From JAUASW01 sp036880965 (GTDB taxonomy: Bacteria; Pseudomonadota; Gammaproteobacteria; Burkholderiales; Burkholderiaceae_C): a DNA stretch of 64,000 nt. The stretch covers positions 930,001 to 994,000 of the forward strand of contig NZ_JBAJMV010000001.1 in the NCBI RefSeq assembly GCF_036880965.1. The letters run 5' to 3'. Every line of letters starts with the position of its first letter. Position 1 is the first letter of the stretch. Under the pieces are notes generated by a model that saw only the letters and a program-made list of their open reading frames with translations, was not told the DNA's origin and searched no databases. Positions 1 through 7,388 of the stretch are shown here, in pieces. The position numbers and the translations under genes were made by a program.

Positions 1-357
1 CTCGCTCTCGTCGCTGACCGTCACATGGGCCTTGAGGCCCTTGGTCTCGAACCAGGCAGCCAGTTCGCCATGCAGGCGGATCTCGGGCTTGCCGCTGGGC
101 GCCTTGACGATCTCGCAGGCGCGCCAGGTCATCGGCATGCGCATGCCCATCCCGATGGCCTTGGAGAAGGCCTCCTTGGCGGAGAAGCGCGTGGCCAGAT
201 AGGCCACGCCACGCGCCTCGACCTTGGCCCGGCGCTCGCGAAAAACCGCCAGCTCGTGCGGGCCCAGCACCTTCTCGGCAAAGCGCTCGCCGCGCCGCGC
301 GAGCGTTTCACGGATGCGGCGGATGTCGCAGATGTCGGTGCCGATGCCGTAGATCAT
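1..357 (-). CDS. acpS: Holo-[acyl-carrier-protein] synthase, 3' end cut by window edge
   Basis: AcpS transfers 4'-phosphopantetheine from CoA to the serine of apo-ACP in the cytoplasm. The visible 119 residues start MIYGIGTDICDIRRI and contain the Mg-binding Asp of GTDI (D8) and the family signature FSAKEAFSKA. The family is usually about 125-135 residues, so only the last few residues are missing beyond position 1. The ATG at 357 is the only good start. It is the last visible gene of the lepA-lepB-rnc-era-recO-pdxJ-acpS order, and its substrate AcpP is encoded at 10682-10921. Assignment is secure. Confidence 0.95.
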   Translation of the reverse strand, partial: MIYGIGTDICDIRRIRETLARRGERFAEKVLGPHELAVFRERRAKVEARGVAYLATRFSAKEAFSKAIGMGMRMPMTWRACEIVKAPSGKPEIRLHGELAAWFETKGLKAHVTVSDESE

Positions 358-387
358 GTGAGGTCCCCGCTCGCCGGGTACTGCGAG

Positions 388-406
388 CGACCCTCCGAGA
401 GGGTCG
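388..406 (-). other. Intercistronic hairpin between pdxJ and acpS
   Basis: A perfect 8-bp inverted repeat (CGACCCTC / GAGGGTCG) with a 3-nt loop lies in the 85-nt gap between pdxJ and acpS. No T-tract follows in the direction of transcription, so it is not a canonical terminator. It may stabilise the upstream message or be neutral; the role is not known. Confidence 0.4.
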
Positions 407-442
407 GGCCTTGCTTGGGGCGGCCCGGCGCGGCGGCCCGAG

Positions 443-1225
443 TCACGCGTATGCCCTCTGGATCGAGCGCTGGTACTCGCGCACCGTCTCGGTGAAGCCA
501 AGCTCCAATGCATCCGAGATCAAGGCATGGCCGATCGACACCTCCTGCACGCCGGGCACGGCCTGCAGGAACTTGGTGAGGTTCTCGCGGTTGAGATCAT
601 GGCCGGCGTTGATGCCAAGCCCCACGGCCAGCGCGGCTTGCGCCGTGGCCGTGAAGCCGGACAGCACCCCAGCCTCGCGCGGTGTGCCAAAGGCGCCGGC
701 AAAGGTCTCGGTATACAGCTCGATGCGTTCGGCGCCGAGTTCGGCAACAAGCGGCATCGCGGCAGGCAGCGGGTCCATGAAGAGGCTCACGCGAACGCCC
801 AAGGATTTGCACTCGGCGATCAAGGGCCGCAGCCGCTCCATGTCGGCTGGCAGGTTCCAGCCATGATCGGACGTGAATTGCTCTTCGCTGTCAGGCACGA
901 AAGTGACCTGATGCGGCCGCAGCTGACGCACGAACTCCATCAGGTTCTGCGTCGGGTTGCCCTCGATGTTGTATTCGGCCTGGGGCCAGGCCTTCATCAG
1001 GGCAGCCAGCTCGTGCACATCTTCGGTACGGATGTGCCGGGCATCGGGCCGCGGATGCACCGTGATGCCCTGTGCGCCCGCCAGCAGGCATTGCTCGGCG
1101 GCACGCAACACGCTCGGAATGCCCAGGTGCCGCGTGTTGCGCAGCAAGGCCACCTTGTTGACGTTGACCGACAGCGCGCAACGGCCGCCATGGCCGGATG
1201 CGTCAGGAGCGACAAGAGGGTTCAT
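443..1225 (-). CDS. pdxJ: Pyridoxine 5'-phosphate synthase
   Basis: PdxJ condenses 3-amino-2-oxopropyl phosphate (from 4-phosphohydroxy-threonine) with 1-deoxy-xylulose 5-phosphate to make pyridoxine 5'-phosphate, the last ring-forming step of DXP-dependent vitamin B6 synthesis. The 260-residue protein has the family motifs LSVNVNKVALLRNTR near the N-terminus, GAQGITVHPRPDARHI, YNIEGNP and QVTFVPD, and a TIM-barrel length typical of the family. The ATG at 1225 begins 9 nt after the recO stop, so translation is probably coupled. It is followed by acpS, the usual gammaproteobacterial and betaproteobacterial neighbour. Confidence 0.96.
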   Translation of the reverse strand: MNPLVAPDASGHGGRCALSVNVNKVALLRNTRHLGIPSVLRAAEQCLLAGAQGITVHPRPDARHIRTEDVHELAALMKAWPQAEYNIEGNPTQNLMEFVRQLRPHQVTFVPDSEEQFTSDHGWNLPADMERLRPLIAECKSLGVRVSLFMDPLPAAMPLVAELGAERIELYTETFAGAFGTPREAGVLSGFTATAQAALAVGLGINAGHDLNRENLTKFLQAVPGVQEVSIGHALISDALELGFTETVREYQRSIQRAYA

Positions 1226-1234
1226 CTCGATGAT

Positions 1235-2014
1235 TCAGTTCAGGAGGTTCTGCAGGTCCAGCATCACCTGGCGCGTGCGCAAGGGGCGGTGGCCCAGATG
1301 ATAGAGAAACAGGCCGCGCAGCACCGTCTTCAGGGCTGGCAGGTCGTCCTGGCAGGCCTGGCGCAGCGCAGCCGGGCTGCCGTGCAGCAGCGCCGCCTGC
1401 AAACGCACCAGGCTTGAGCCACTCAGCAGAGCTGAATCGTCGCTGGCAGCGATGACGCCGGACTCTGGCGACAAGGCATAGCGCCGCTGTGCATCGAGCG
1501 GCTGCTGGGTCGGCGTAGCCAGACTCAGGTCCGGCAGCAGGCCCAGCTCGGAAAGCAGGCGCAGCTCGAAAGCGCGCAGCGCAGCCTGCGACTGCGCATC
1601 CTCGCTGTCATGCAACTCGGGCAAGGTGGCGGCATAGGCATCGAACAAGGCCGGATGCGGGTCCTGTCGCGCCAGCAGCTTGAGGAGCAGTTCGTTCAGG
1701 TAGTAGCCGCTGAACAGCGCAGCGCCCGCTGGCAAGGTATTGCCACCAGCCCATTCGGCGGTGCGCAGCGTCAGCACCTCAGGCGCGCCCTCTTCCGTCG
1801 TCTTGCCTGGTTTGGACAGTCCAACCAGGATGCGCTGAAACGGCAGGAGCACCGCGCGCAATTGCGAGTACGGGCGCTTGGCACCCTTGGCTACAACCGC
1901 AAGCCGCCCCTGCTCACGCGTGAACAGGTCCAGGATCAGGCTGGACTCGCTCCAGTCGTAGTGGTGCAGGACGAAGGCCTGCTGGACGCTCGGTACGCGG
2001 GCACCTCGCGCCAT
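1235..2014 (-). CDS. recO: DNA repair protein RecO
   Basis: RecO is a recombination mediator that works with RecF/RecR to load RecA on SSB-coated DNA. The 259-residue protein opens with an OB-fold region (QQAFVLHHYDWSESSLI, LDLFTREQGRLAVVAKGAKR) and has the RecO helical region with YYLNELLLKLL near residue 100. The reading frame stays open far upstream, but the conserved N-terminus begins at the ATG at 2014, two nt after the era stop, so that start was chosen. The four-Cys zinc site found in some RecO proteins is not evident. Gene order era-recO-pdxJ is conserved. Confidence 0.95.
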   Translation of the reverse strand: MARGARVPSVQQAFVLHHYDWSESSLILDLFTREQGRLAVVAKGAKRPYSQLRAVLLPFQRILVGLSKPGKTTEEGAPEVLTLRTAEWAGGNTLPAGAALFSGYYLNELLLKLLARQDPHPALFDAYAATLPELHDSEDAQSQAALRAFELRLLSELGLLPDLSLATPTQQPLDAQRRYALSPESGVIAASDDSALLSGSSLVRLQAALLHGSPAALRQACQDDLPALKTVLRGLFLYHLGHRPLRTRQVMLDLQNLLN

Positions 2015-2016
2015 GC

Positions 2017-2949
2017 TCACTCGTATCCGTAGCTGCGCAGATGCTCTTCGGTATCGGCCCAGCCCGAGCGCACCTTGACCCACAGCTCCAGGAACACGCG
2101 GCCATCCATCAGATGCTCCAACTCCTGGCGTGACTCGGAACCGATGCGCTTGAGCAGCTCGCCGCCCTGCCCGATCACCATGCCCTTGTGGGCATCGCGC
2201 TCGACCACGATGGAAGCCGAGATGCGGCGCAGCTCGCCTTCGTCTTCCCACTTGTCAATGACGACGGTCGAGGTGTAGGGCAGTTCATCGCCGGTCAGGC
2301 GGAACAGCTTCTCGCGGATGATTTCGCTGGCCAGGAACTTCTCGCTGCGGTCGGTCAGCGCATCTTCGTCATAGAACCAGCCCTGCTCGGGCAGATACGG
2401 CTTCAGGATCTTGAACAGGCGCGCCACGTCGGCCGCCTTCTTGGCCGAGATGGGGATGAACTCTGAAAAGGAGCGGCGCTCCTGCATGCTCTTGAGCCAG
2501 GGCGCCAGCTCGGCGCGGCGGTGCACGGCATCGAGCTTGTTGGCGATCAGCACCACCGGCTTGTCTTCAGGCAGCAGCGACAGCACCTTGGCATCATCCA
2601 GCCCGAAGCGGCCGGCCTCGACCACGAAGAGCACCAGGTCCACGTCACCGAGCACGCCGTGCACGGTGCGGTTCAGGTTGCGGTTCAGCGCGGCGTTGTG
2701 CTTGGTCTGGAAGCCAGGCGTGTCGACGAAGACGAACTGCGCCTCTTCGACCGTGCGCACGCCAGTGATGCGGTGCCGCGTGGTCTGGGCCTTGGCCGAA
2801 GTGATGCTGACCTTCTGGCCCACCAGGGCGTTCAGGAGCGTCGACTTGCCAACATTGGGCCGGCCGACGATGGCGATAAGTCCGCAGCGCTGCGGCAATT
2901 CGTTGGAGCCCTCGGCAGTGGAAGACGACGGCGGGTAGGATTCGGTCAT
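2017..2949 (-). CDS. era: GTPase Era
   Basis: Era is a GTP-binding protein that binds the 3' end of 16S rRNA and helps assemble the 30S subunit. In the 310-residue form the P-loop GRPNVGKS is at 29-36, the switch/G3 DTPG at about 76-79, the G4 motif NKLD near 136, and the C-terminal KH domain carries GMVIGQGG. An upstream TTG at 2979 would add 10 residues, but the ATG at 2949 matches where other Era proteins begin. It lies between rnc and recO, the standard order, with 48 nt to rnc. Confidence 0.96.
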   Translation of the reverse strand: MTESYPPSSSTAEGSNELPQRCGLIAIVGRPNVGKSTLLNALVGQKVSITSAKAQTTRHRITGVRTVEEAQFVFVDTPGFQTKHNAALNRNLNRTVHGVLGDVDLVLFVVEAGRFGLDDAKVLSLLPEDKPVVLIANKLDAVHRRAELAPWLKSMQERRSFSEFIPISAKKAADVARLFKILKPYLPEQGWFYDEDALTDRSEKFLASEIIREKLFRLTGDELPYTSTVVIDKWEDEGELRRISASIVVERDAHKGMVIGQGGELLKRIGSESRQELEHLMDGRVFLELWVKVRSGWADTEEHLRSYGYE

Positions 2950-2997
2950 GGTGTGACGGCCGCGAGGCCGCTCGTTCAATCAGACGCTCAAGCCTTT

Positions 2998-3693
2998 TCA
3001 GGACTTGTCGCGGGCGATCAGGTCATCAAGCATACGCCGGGCGGCGTCTTGCTCGGCGGCGCGGCGCGATCGGCCCTCGCCACTGGAGGCCAGGGACAGC
3101 GCCGGCACGGCGCATTCGACCCGGAAAGTCTGGGCATGCGCCTGGCCACGGGTTTCGGTGATCGTGTAGGTCGGCACGGACATCCTGCGGGCCTGCAACC
3201 ACTCCTGCAGCGCCGTCTTGGCGTCCTTGCCCCAGTGTTCGCTGGCGCTGGCCGAGCCCTGGATCTGCTCGCCAAGAATGCGCTTCACCAGCTCACGCGC
3301 AGCCTCATAGCCGCCATCGATGAAGCTGGCGCCAATCACCGCTTCCATCGCGTCAGCGAGGATCGACGGCCGCTGCGCTCCGCCGCCCCGGGCTTCGCCC
3401 TCGGACATGCGCAGCACCTGCGGGAAGCCCAGGCCCAGGGCCAGCTTGTAGAGGCTGTCCTCGCGCACCAGATGGGCGCGGATACGAGTGAGGTCGCCCT
3501 CATCCGAGCCGGCAAAGCGCTCGAACAGCAGGCTCGACACCGCCAGGCTCAGCACTGCGTCGCCCAGGAACTCCAAGCGCTCGTTGTGGTCGGCGCCAAA
3601 GCTGCGGTGCGTCAAGGCCCGCTGCAGCAGGCCGGCATCAGAAAAACGATGGCCGAGGCGCTTCTGCAGCGCATCCAGCGAGGCAGCACTCAT
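2998..3693 (-). CDS. rnc: Ribonuclease III
   Basis: RNase III cleaves double-stranded RNA in rRNA precursors and mRNAs. The 231-residue protein has the catalytic signature NERLEFLGDAVL at 37-48 and a second acidic cluster with DAMEAVIGA. A C-terminal double-stranded-RNA-binding domain occupies roughly 155-231 (KTALQEWLQ, RRAAEQDAARRML). The ATG at 3693 lies 10 nt after the DUF4845 stop. RNase III in this position often autoregulates its own operon by cleaving the leader; nothing in the sequence here proves that. Confidence 0.97.
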   Translation of the reverse strand: MSAASLDALQKRLGHRFSDAGLLQRALTHRSFGADHNERLEFLGDAVLSLAVSSLLFERFAGSDEGDLTRIRAHLVREDSLYKLALGLGFPQVLRMSEGEARGGGAQRPSILADAMEAVIGASFIDGGYEAARELVKRILGEQIQGSASASEHWGKDAKTALQEWLQARRMSVPTYTITETRGQAHAQTFRVECAVPALSLASSGEGRSRRAAEQDAARRMLDDLIARDKS

Positions 3694-3703
3694 GGAAATG
3701 GCT

Positions 3704-4069
3704 TCAGCGGGAACGACCTTCGTACTTGATCAGCAGGAAGGCCGGGCCGAACAGATCGATTTCGCGGTTGTAGGCGAAGCTGATGCGGACCTTTTCGTTT
3801 TCCTTGCTGATCTCGAGGTCGGCGCCGGTGACGCTGACGATCGAATACTCGACCGAGCGGATGCGGTCGAACTCGGCGCGCGCCGCCGGCACGGTGGCCG
3901 GATTGCCAGCCGCGATCTTGTCGACCGCTTTCTGGATCGTGTAGAACTCCATGATCGTCGGCACCACCTTGGCCGTGACCACGGCCCCGCAGGCCAGGAA
4001 TACACCCCAGAACAGCAGTCCGATGAGGCTGATGCCTCGCTGATGACGACCTGTATGACGCTGCAGCAT
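3704..4069 (-). CDS. DUF4845 small membrane protein
   Basis: A 121-residue protein with one hydrophobic segment near the N-terminus (ISLIGLLFWGVFLACGAVV) after a basic stretch, then a soluble region. It matches the DUF4845 family found between lepB and rnc in many betaproteobacteria and gammaproteobacteria; its function is not established. The N-terminal QRGISLIGLLFW loosely resembles a pseudopilin leader. An ATG at 4093 is possible, but the ATG at 4069 is preceded by AAAGGA at good spacing and was preferred. The product is expected in the inner membrane. Confidence 0.85.
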   Translation of the reverse strand: MLQRHTGRHQRGISLIGLLFWGVFLACGAVVTAKVVPTIMEFYTIQKAVDKIAAGNPATVPAARAEFDRIRSVEYSIVSVTGADLEISKENEKVRISFAYNREIDLFGPAFLLIKYEGRSR

Positions 4070-4110
4070 CGAGCGGGTTCCTTTCAAATGCATGGGCTTG
4101 GCGGGCGCCT

Positions 4111-5076
4111 TCAGTGGAAGGCGCCGATGCGCTTGAGATTACCGAAATTCATCCAGACGAAGAAGGCCTTGCCGACGATGTTCTCGTCCGGCACAAAACC
4201 CCAGAAGCGCGAGTCTTCCGAGTTGTCGCGGTTGTCGCCCATCATGAAATAGTGGCCGGCCGGCACCTTGCAGGTGACGCCTTGCATGCTGTAGCTGCAA
4301 TTTTCCCGGAAGGCATAGGCGCTGCGCGCCGACGGCGGCAGCATGCGAGTCGGGTCGACCAGGATTTCATGATCCACCGCGCCCAGCTTCTCGGCGAAGT
4401 GCGGCCGGTATTGCATCGCATCGTCATCGTAGAAGTCGCCCTTGGGTTGGACTTCTGCCGGCTTGCCGTTGATGTAGAGCTTCTGGTTCAGGTACGCCAC
4501 CTCATCGCCCGGCACACCCACCACACGCTTGATGTAGTCGACGCTCGGGTTGGGCGGGTAGCGGAACACCATCACATCGCCGCGCTGGACCTCGTGATTG
4601 GAGATGACTTTCTTGTTCAGCACCGGCAGGCGGATGCCATAGTGAAACTTGTTCACCAGGATCAGGTCGCCGACGCGCAATGTCGGCACCATGGAGCCTG
4701 ACGGAATCTTGAAGGGCTCGACCAGGAAGGAGCGCAGCAGGAAGACGACGAGGATCACCGGGAACAAGCCGGCGGTCCAGTCCAGCCACCAGGGCTGGCG
4801 CAGGATTTCCTGGCGAGCAGACTCGACATCGCCATCGACCCGCTTGATCCCCTGGGCCGCCAGGGCTTCACGGCGCTGGGCGTCGCTGGCCAGCAGCTGC
4901 TGGGCCGCGCGCTCGCGCGAGGGCTTGAAGTAGAAGCGCTCTGCCAGCCAGTACAGGCCGGTGACCGAGGTCAGGAGGAACAGCAGGAGGGCGAAATTGG
5001 CGGTCCATTGACCTGCCAGCCAGCCGCCCACATAGGCGATGAGTACGGCGTAGAGAAGTCCGGTCAGGGCTGTCAT
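4111..5076 (-). CDS. lepB: Signal peptidase I
   Basis: LepB removes signal peptides from exported proteins at the periplasmic face of the inner membrane by a Ser-Lys dyad. The 321-residue protein has two N-terminal membrane segments (about 5-45) and a third hydrophobic stretch near 102-120. The catalytic Ser128 lies in SGSMVPTL, the Lys183 in YIKRVVGVPGD, and the C-terminal box is GDNRDNSEDSRFWG. Length and domain order are normal for a betaproteobacterial LepB. It sits 9 nt downstream of lepA. Substrates would include the exported protein at 46523-48010. Confidence 0.97.
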   Translation of the reverse strand: MTALTGLLYAVLIAYVGGWLAGQWTANFALLLFLLTSVTGLYWLAERFYFKPSRERAAQQLLASDAQRREALAAQGIKRVDGDVESARQEILRQPWWLDWTAGLFPVILVVFLLRSFLVEPFKIPSGSMVPTLRVGDLILVNKFHYGIRLPVLNKKVISNHEVQRGDVMVFRYPPNPSVDYIKRVVGVPGDEVAYLNQKLYINGKPAEVQPKGDFYDDDAMQYRPHFAEKLGAVDHEILVDPTRMLPPSARSAYAFRENCSYSMQGVTCKVPAGHYFMMGDNRDNSEDSRFWGFVPDENIVGKAFFVWMNFGNLKRIGAFH

Positions 5077-5085
5077 TGGTATTGA

Positions 5086-6894
5086 TCAGTCGTCCACTTG
5101 GAGGATGGCCAGGAAAGCTTCTTGCGGCACCTCGACGGTGCCGATCTGCTTCATTCGCTTCTTGCCGGCCTTTTGCTTTTCGAGCAGCTTGCGCTTGCGC
5201 GTGATGTCGCCGCCGTAGCATTTTGCCAGCACGTTCTTGCGCATCGCCTTGATGTTCTCGCGGGCGATGATGTTGGCGCCGATGGCAGCCTGGATCGCCA
5301 CGTCATACATCTGGCGCGGGATCTGTTCGCGCATCTTGGCGGCCACGGCACGCCCGCGGTACTGGCTCTGCGCCCGGTGCACGATGATGGACAGCGCATC
5401 GACCCGGTCACCGTTGATCAGGATATCGACCTTGACGACGTCCGAGGCGCGGTACTCCTTGAACTCGTAGTCCATCGAGGCATAGCCGCGCGAAACACTC
5501 TTGAGCTTGTCAAAGAAGTCCAGCACGATCTCGGCCAGCGGCATTTCGTAGGTCAGCATGACCTGGCGGCCGTGGTAAGCCATATTGATCTGCTGGCCGC
5601 GCTTCTGGTTGGCCAGCGTCATCACCGGGCCGACATAGTCTTGCGGCATGTAGAGATGCACGGTGACGATGGGCTCGCGGATTTCCTGGATCTGGCCGAC
5701 CTCGGGCATCTTGCTCGGGTTCTCGACCTCGATCACGGTGCCGTCACCGATCACCACTTCGTACACGACGCTGGGCGCGGTGGTGATCAGGTCCTGGTCG
5801 AACTCGCGCTCCAGCCGCTCCTGCACGATTTCCATGTGCAAGAGGCCCAGGAAGCCGCAGCGGAAACCGAAGCCCAGCGCCTGCGACACCTCGGGCTCGT
5901 AGCGCAGCGAGGAGTCGTTCAGCTTGAGCTTCTCAAGCGCGTCACGCAGCGAGTCGTACTCGCTGGCCTCGGTCGGGTACAGGCCGGCAAAGACCTGCGG
6001 CTGGATTTCCTTGAAGCCGGGCAACGCCACTTCGGCGGGGCCAAGGTTGTTCGGCAGCTTCTTTTCCAGCGTGATGGTGTCGCCGACCTTGGCGGCCTGC
6101 AGCTCCTTGATGCCGGCGATGATGAAGCCCACCTCACCAGCATTCAGCGCATCGCGGCTTTCCGACTTGGGCGAGAACACGCCCAGGTTGTCGGCCGGAT
6201 AGACGGCGCCGGAGGCCATCATGCGGATGCGCTCGCCCTTCTTGAGCGTGCCGTCGACCACGCGCACCAGCATCACCACGCCCACATAGGCGTCGTACCA
6301 GGAGTCGATGATCATGGCCCGCAGCGGTGCCTCGACCTCGCCCTTTGGAGGCGGCATCCTCGCGATCACGGCTTCGAGGATCTCGTCAATGCCCATGCCG
6401 GTCTTGGCGCTGCAGGGGATGGCGTCGTCGGCGTCGATGCCGATCACGTCTTCGATTTCGGCCTTGGCGTTGTCCGGATCGGCGTTGGGCAGATCCATCT
6501 TGTTCAAGACCGGCACGACCTCGACGCCGAGGTCCAGGGCGGTGTAGCAGTTGGCAACAGTCTGCGCCTCGACGCCTTGCGAGGCATCCACCACCAGCAG
6601 CGCGCCTTCGCAGGCCGACAGCGAGCGGCTGACTTCATACGAGAAGTCCACATGCCCCGGCGTGTCGATCAGGTTGAGGTTGTAGGTCTTGCCGTCGCGG
6701 GCCTTGTACTGAAGCGCTGCAGTCTGCGCCTTGATCGTGATGCCGCGCTCGCGCTCGATATCCATCGAGTCCAGCACCTGCGCCTCCATCTCGCGGTCCG
6801 ACAGGCCACCGCAACGCTGAATGATCCGGTCTGCCAGCGTGCTCTTGCCGTGGTCGATGTGGGCGATGATGGAGAAATTGCGGATGTGATTCAT
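5086..6894 (-). CDS. lepA: Elongation factor 4 (back-translocating GTPase LepA)
   Basis: LepA/EF4 is a ribosome-associated translational GTPase related to EF-G that lacks domain IV and has a unique C-terminal domain. The 602-residue protein has the P-loop AHIDHGKS at 11-18, the DTPGHVDF motif near 77, NKMDLP near 131, and the LepA-specific C-terminal region ending in KRMKQIGTVEVPQEAFLAIL. Length matches the family (about 600). It is the first gene of the lepA-lepB-DUF4845-rnc-era-recO-pdxJ-acpS run; the upstream 494-nt gap must hold its promoter. Confidence 0.97.
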   Translation of the reverse strand: MNHIRNFSIIAHIDHGKSTLADRIIQRCGGLSDREMEAQVLDSMDIERERGITIKAQTAALQYKARDGKTYNLNLIDTPGHVDFSYEVSRSLSACEGALLVVDASQGVEAQTVANCYTALDLGVEVVPVLNKMDLPNADPDNAKAEIEDVIGIDADDAIPCSAKTGMGIDEILEAVIARMPPPKGEVEAPLRAMIIDSWYDAYVGVVMLVRVVDGTLKKGERIRMMASGAVYPADNLGVFSPKSESRDALNAGEVGFIIAGIKELQAAKVGDTITLEKKLPNNLGPAEVALPGFKEIQPQVFAGLYPTEASEYDSLRDALEKLKLNDSSLRYEPEVSQALGFGFRCGFLGLLHMEIVQERLEREFDQDLITTAPSVVYEVVIGDGTVIEVENPSKMPEVGQIQEIREPIVTVHLYMPQDYVGPVMTLANQKRGQQINMAYHGRQVMLTYEMPLAEIVLDFFDKLKSVSRGYASMDYEFKEYRASDVVKVDILINGDRVDALSIIVHRAQSQYRGRAVAAKMREQIPRQMYDVAIQAAIGANIIARENIKAMRKNVLAKCYGGDITRKRKLLEKQKAGKKRMKQIGTVEVPQEAFLAILQVDD

Positions 6895-7000
6895 GCTGGA
6901 TGCGCGCGTCGCTTCGCCGGGCTACAACGGCTTCAGCCGTTGCGTTGGAGGCTCATATCGCGAGGCGATGTGAAGGCCCTGAAAGGGCCGTGCCGGAAAC

Positions 7001-7034
7001 AAAAAAAAGGCACGTCGAAACGGTGACGCGCCTT
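7001..7034 (-). terminator. Rho-independent terminator between degP and lepA
   Basis: On the minus strand AAGGCGCGTC, an 8-nt loop and GACGTGCCTT form a 10-bp stem with one G-U pair, and the last two T of the stem run into six more T. It ends transcription arriving from degP, about 355 nt after the degP stop, and separates degP from the lepA operon. Confidence 0.8.
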
Positions 7035-7146
7035 CCAACAAAACTAATGGCAACTGCTTGTTGGGCCTTCATTGTAGCCAAAAGGCCTGGACTGGAAACC
7101 GCGCCAAGGCCCGATTTCCCGCCGTTGCAGGCCGCCAACAGCAAAA

Positions 7147-7166
7147 TTATCCACAGATTATTCACA
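7147..7166 (+). promoter_or_regulatory. Two tandem DnaA boxes
   Basis: TTATCCACA (7147-7155) and TTATTCACA (7158-7166) both match the R-type DnaA box TTATNCACA exactly, in the same orientation and 11 bp apart centre to centre, about one helical turn. They lie between the degP end and the lepA start, far from any dnaA or parAB gene visible here. Binding is inferred from sequence only. They could regulate lepA or titrate DnaA. Confidence 0.55.
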
Positions 7167-7272
7167 AGCTGGTGCACAGGTCACCAATTGCGCAGGAACG
7201 TTCGCCGATTGCGACGAGAAGCCGCCATTGGAGGCTTCATTGGGTTCAATTCTAGCTGATCAAGCTAGGAAT

Positions 7273-7311
7273 CAAGTTTGCGGGCTGGAGATGTGAGCGC
7301 CTGCAAACTTG
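7273..7311 (-). other. Hairpin downstream of degP
   Basis: A 13-bp inverted repeat (CAAGTTTGCGGGC and its partner with one G-U pair) with a 13-nt loop lies 77 nt after the degP stop. No T-tract follows in the direction of degP transcription, so it is more likely a 3'-end stabilising structure than a terminator. It could also be an operator-type palindrome. Confidence 0.4.
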
Positions 7312-7388
7312 GATCGGGATCCATTCGATCTCACGACATGGAAAGACCCATCGCCCTACTGGGTTGTAGGACGACGGGCCTGAACGGA

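Larger units (their letters stand above)
6895..7388. other. Long intergenic region between degP and lepA
   Basis: This 494-nt gap has no convincing gene. Read on the minus strand it contains, in order, a hairpin 3' of degP (7273-7311), two tandem DnaA boxes (7147-7166), a Rho-independent terminator (7001-7034), and a leader for lepA. The leader holds a 6-bp inverted repeat (6975-6989) and an 8-bp perfect palindrome (CAACGGCT-tc-AGCCGTTG, 6925-6942). The 7140-7170 stretch is AT-rich compared with its surroundings. The lepA promoter must lie between the terminator and 6895, but no clear -35/-10 pair could be read. Confidence 0.7.

Noticed and set aside
6925..6942. Perfect 8-bp palindrome near lepA considered as a REP-like mobile repeat
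   Set aside because: No second copy was noticed in the window, so repeat status cannot be supported.
5098..7026. Very long plus-strand open frame (642 codons) opposite lepA
   Set aside because: It is antisense to a certain gene and has the His/Asp/Val-rich composition typical of high-GC shadow frames.
6953..7177. Possible small minus-strand gene upstream of lepA (74 residues, or about 40 from the ATG at 7072)
   Set aside because: It runs through the Rho-independent terminator at 7001-7034 and has no ribosome site or family resemblance.
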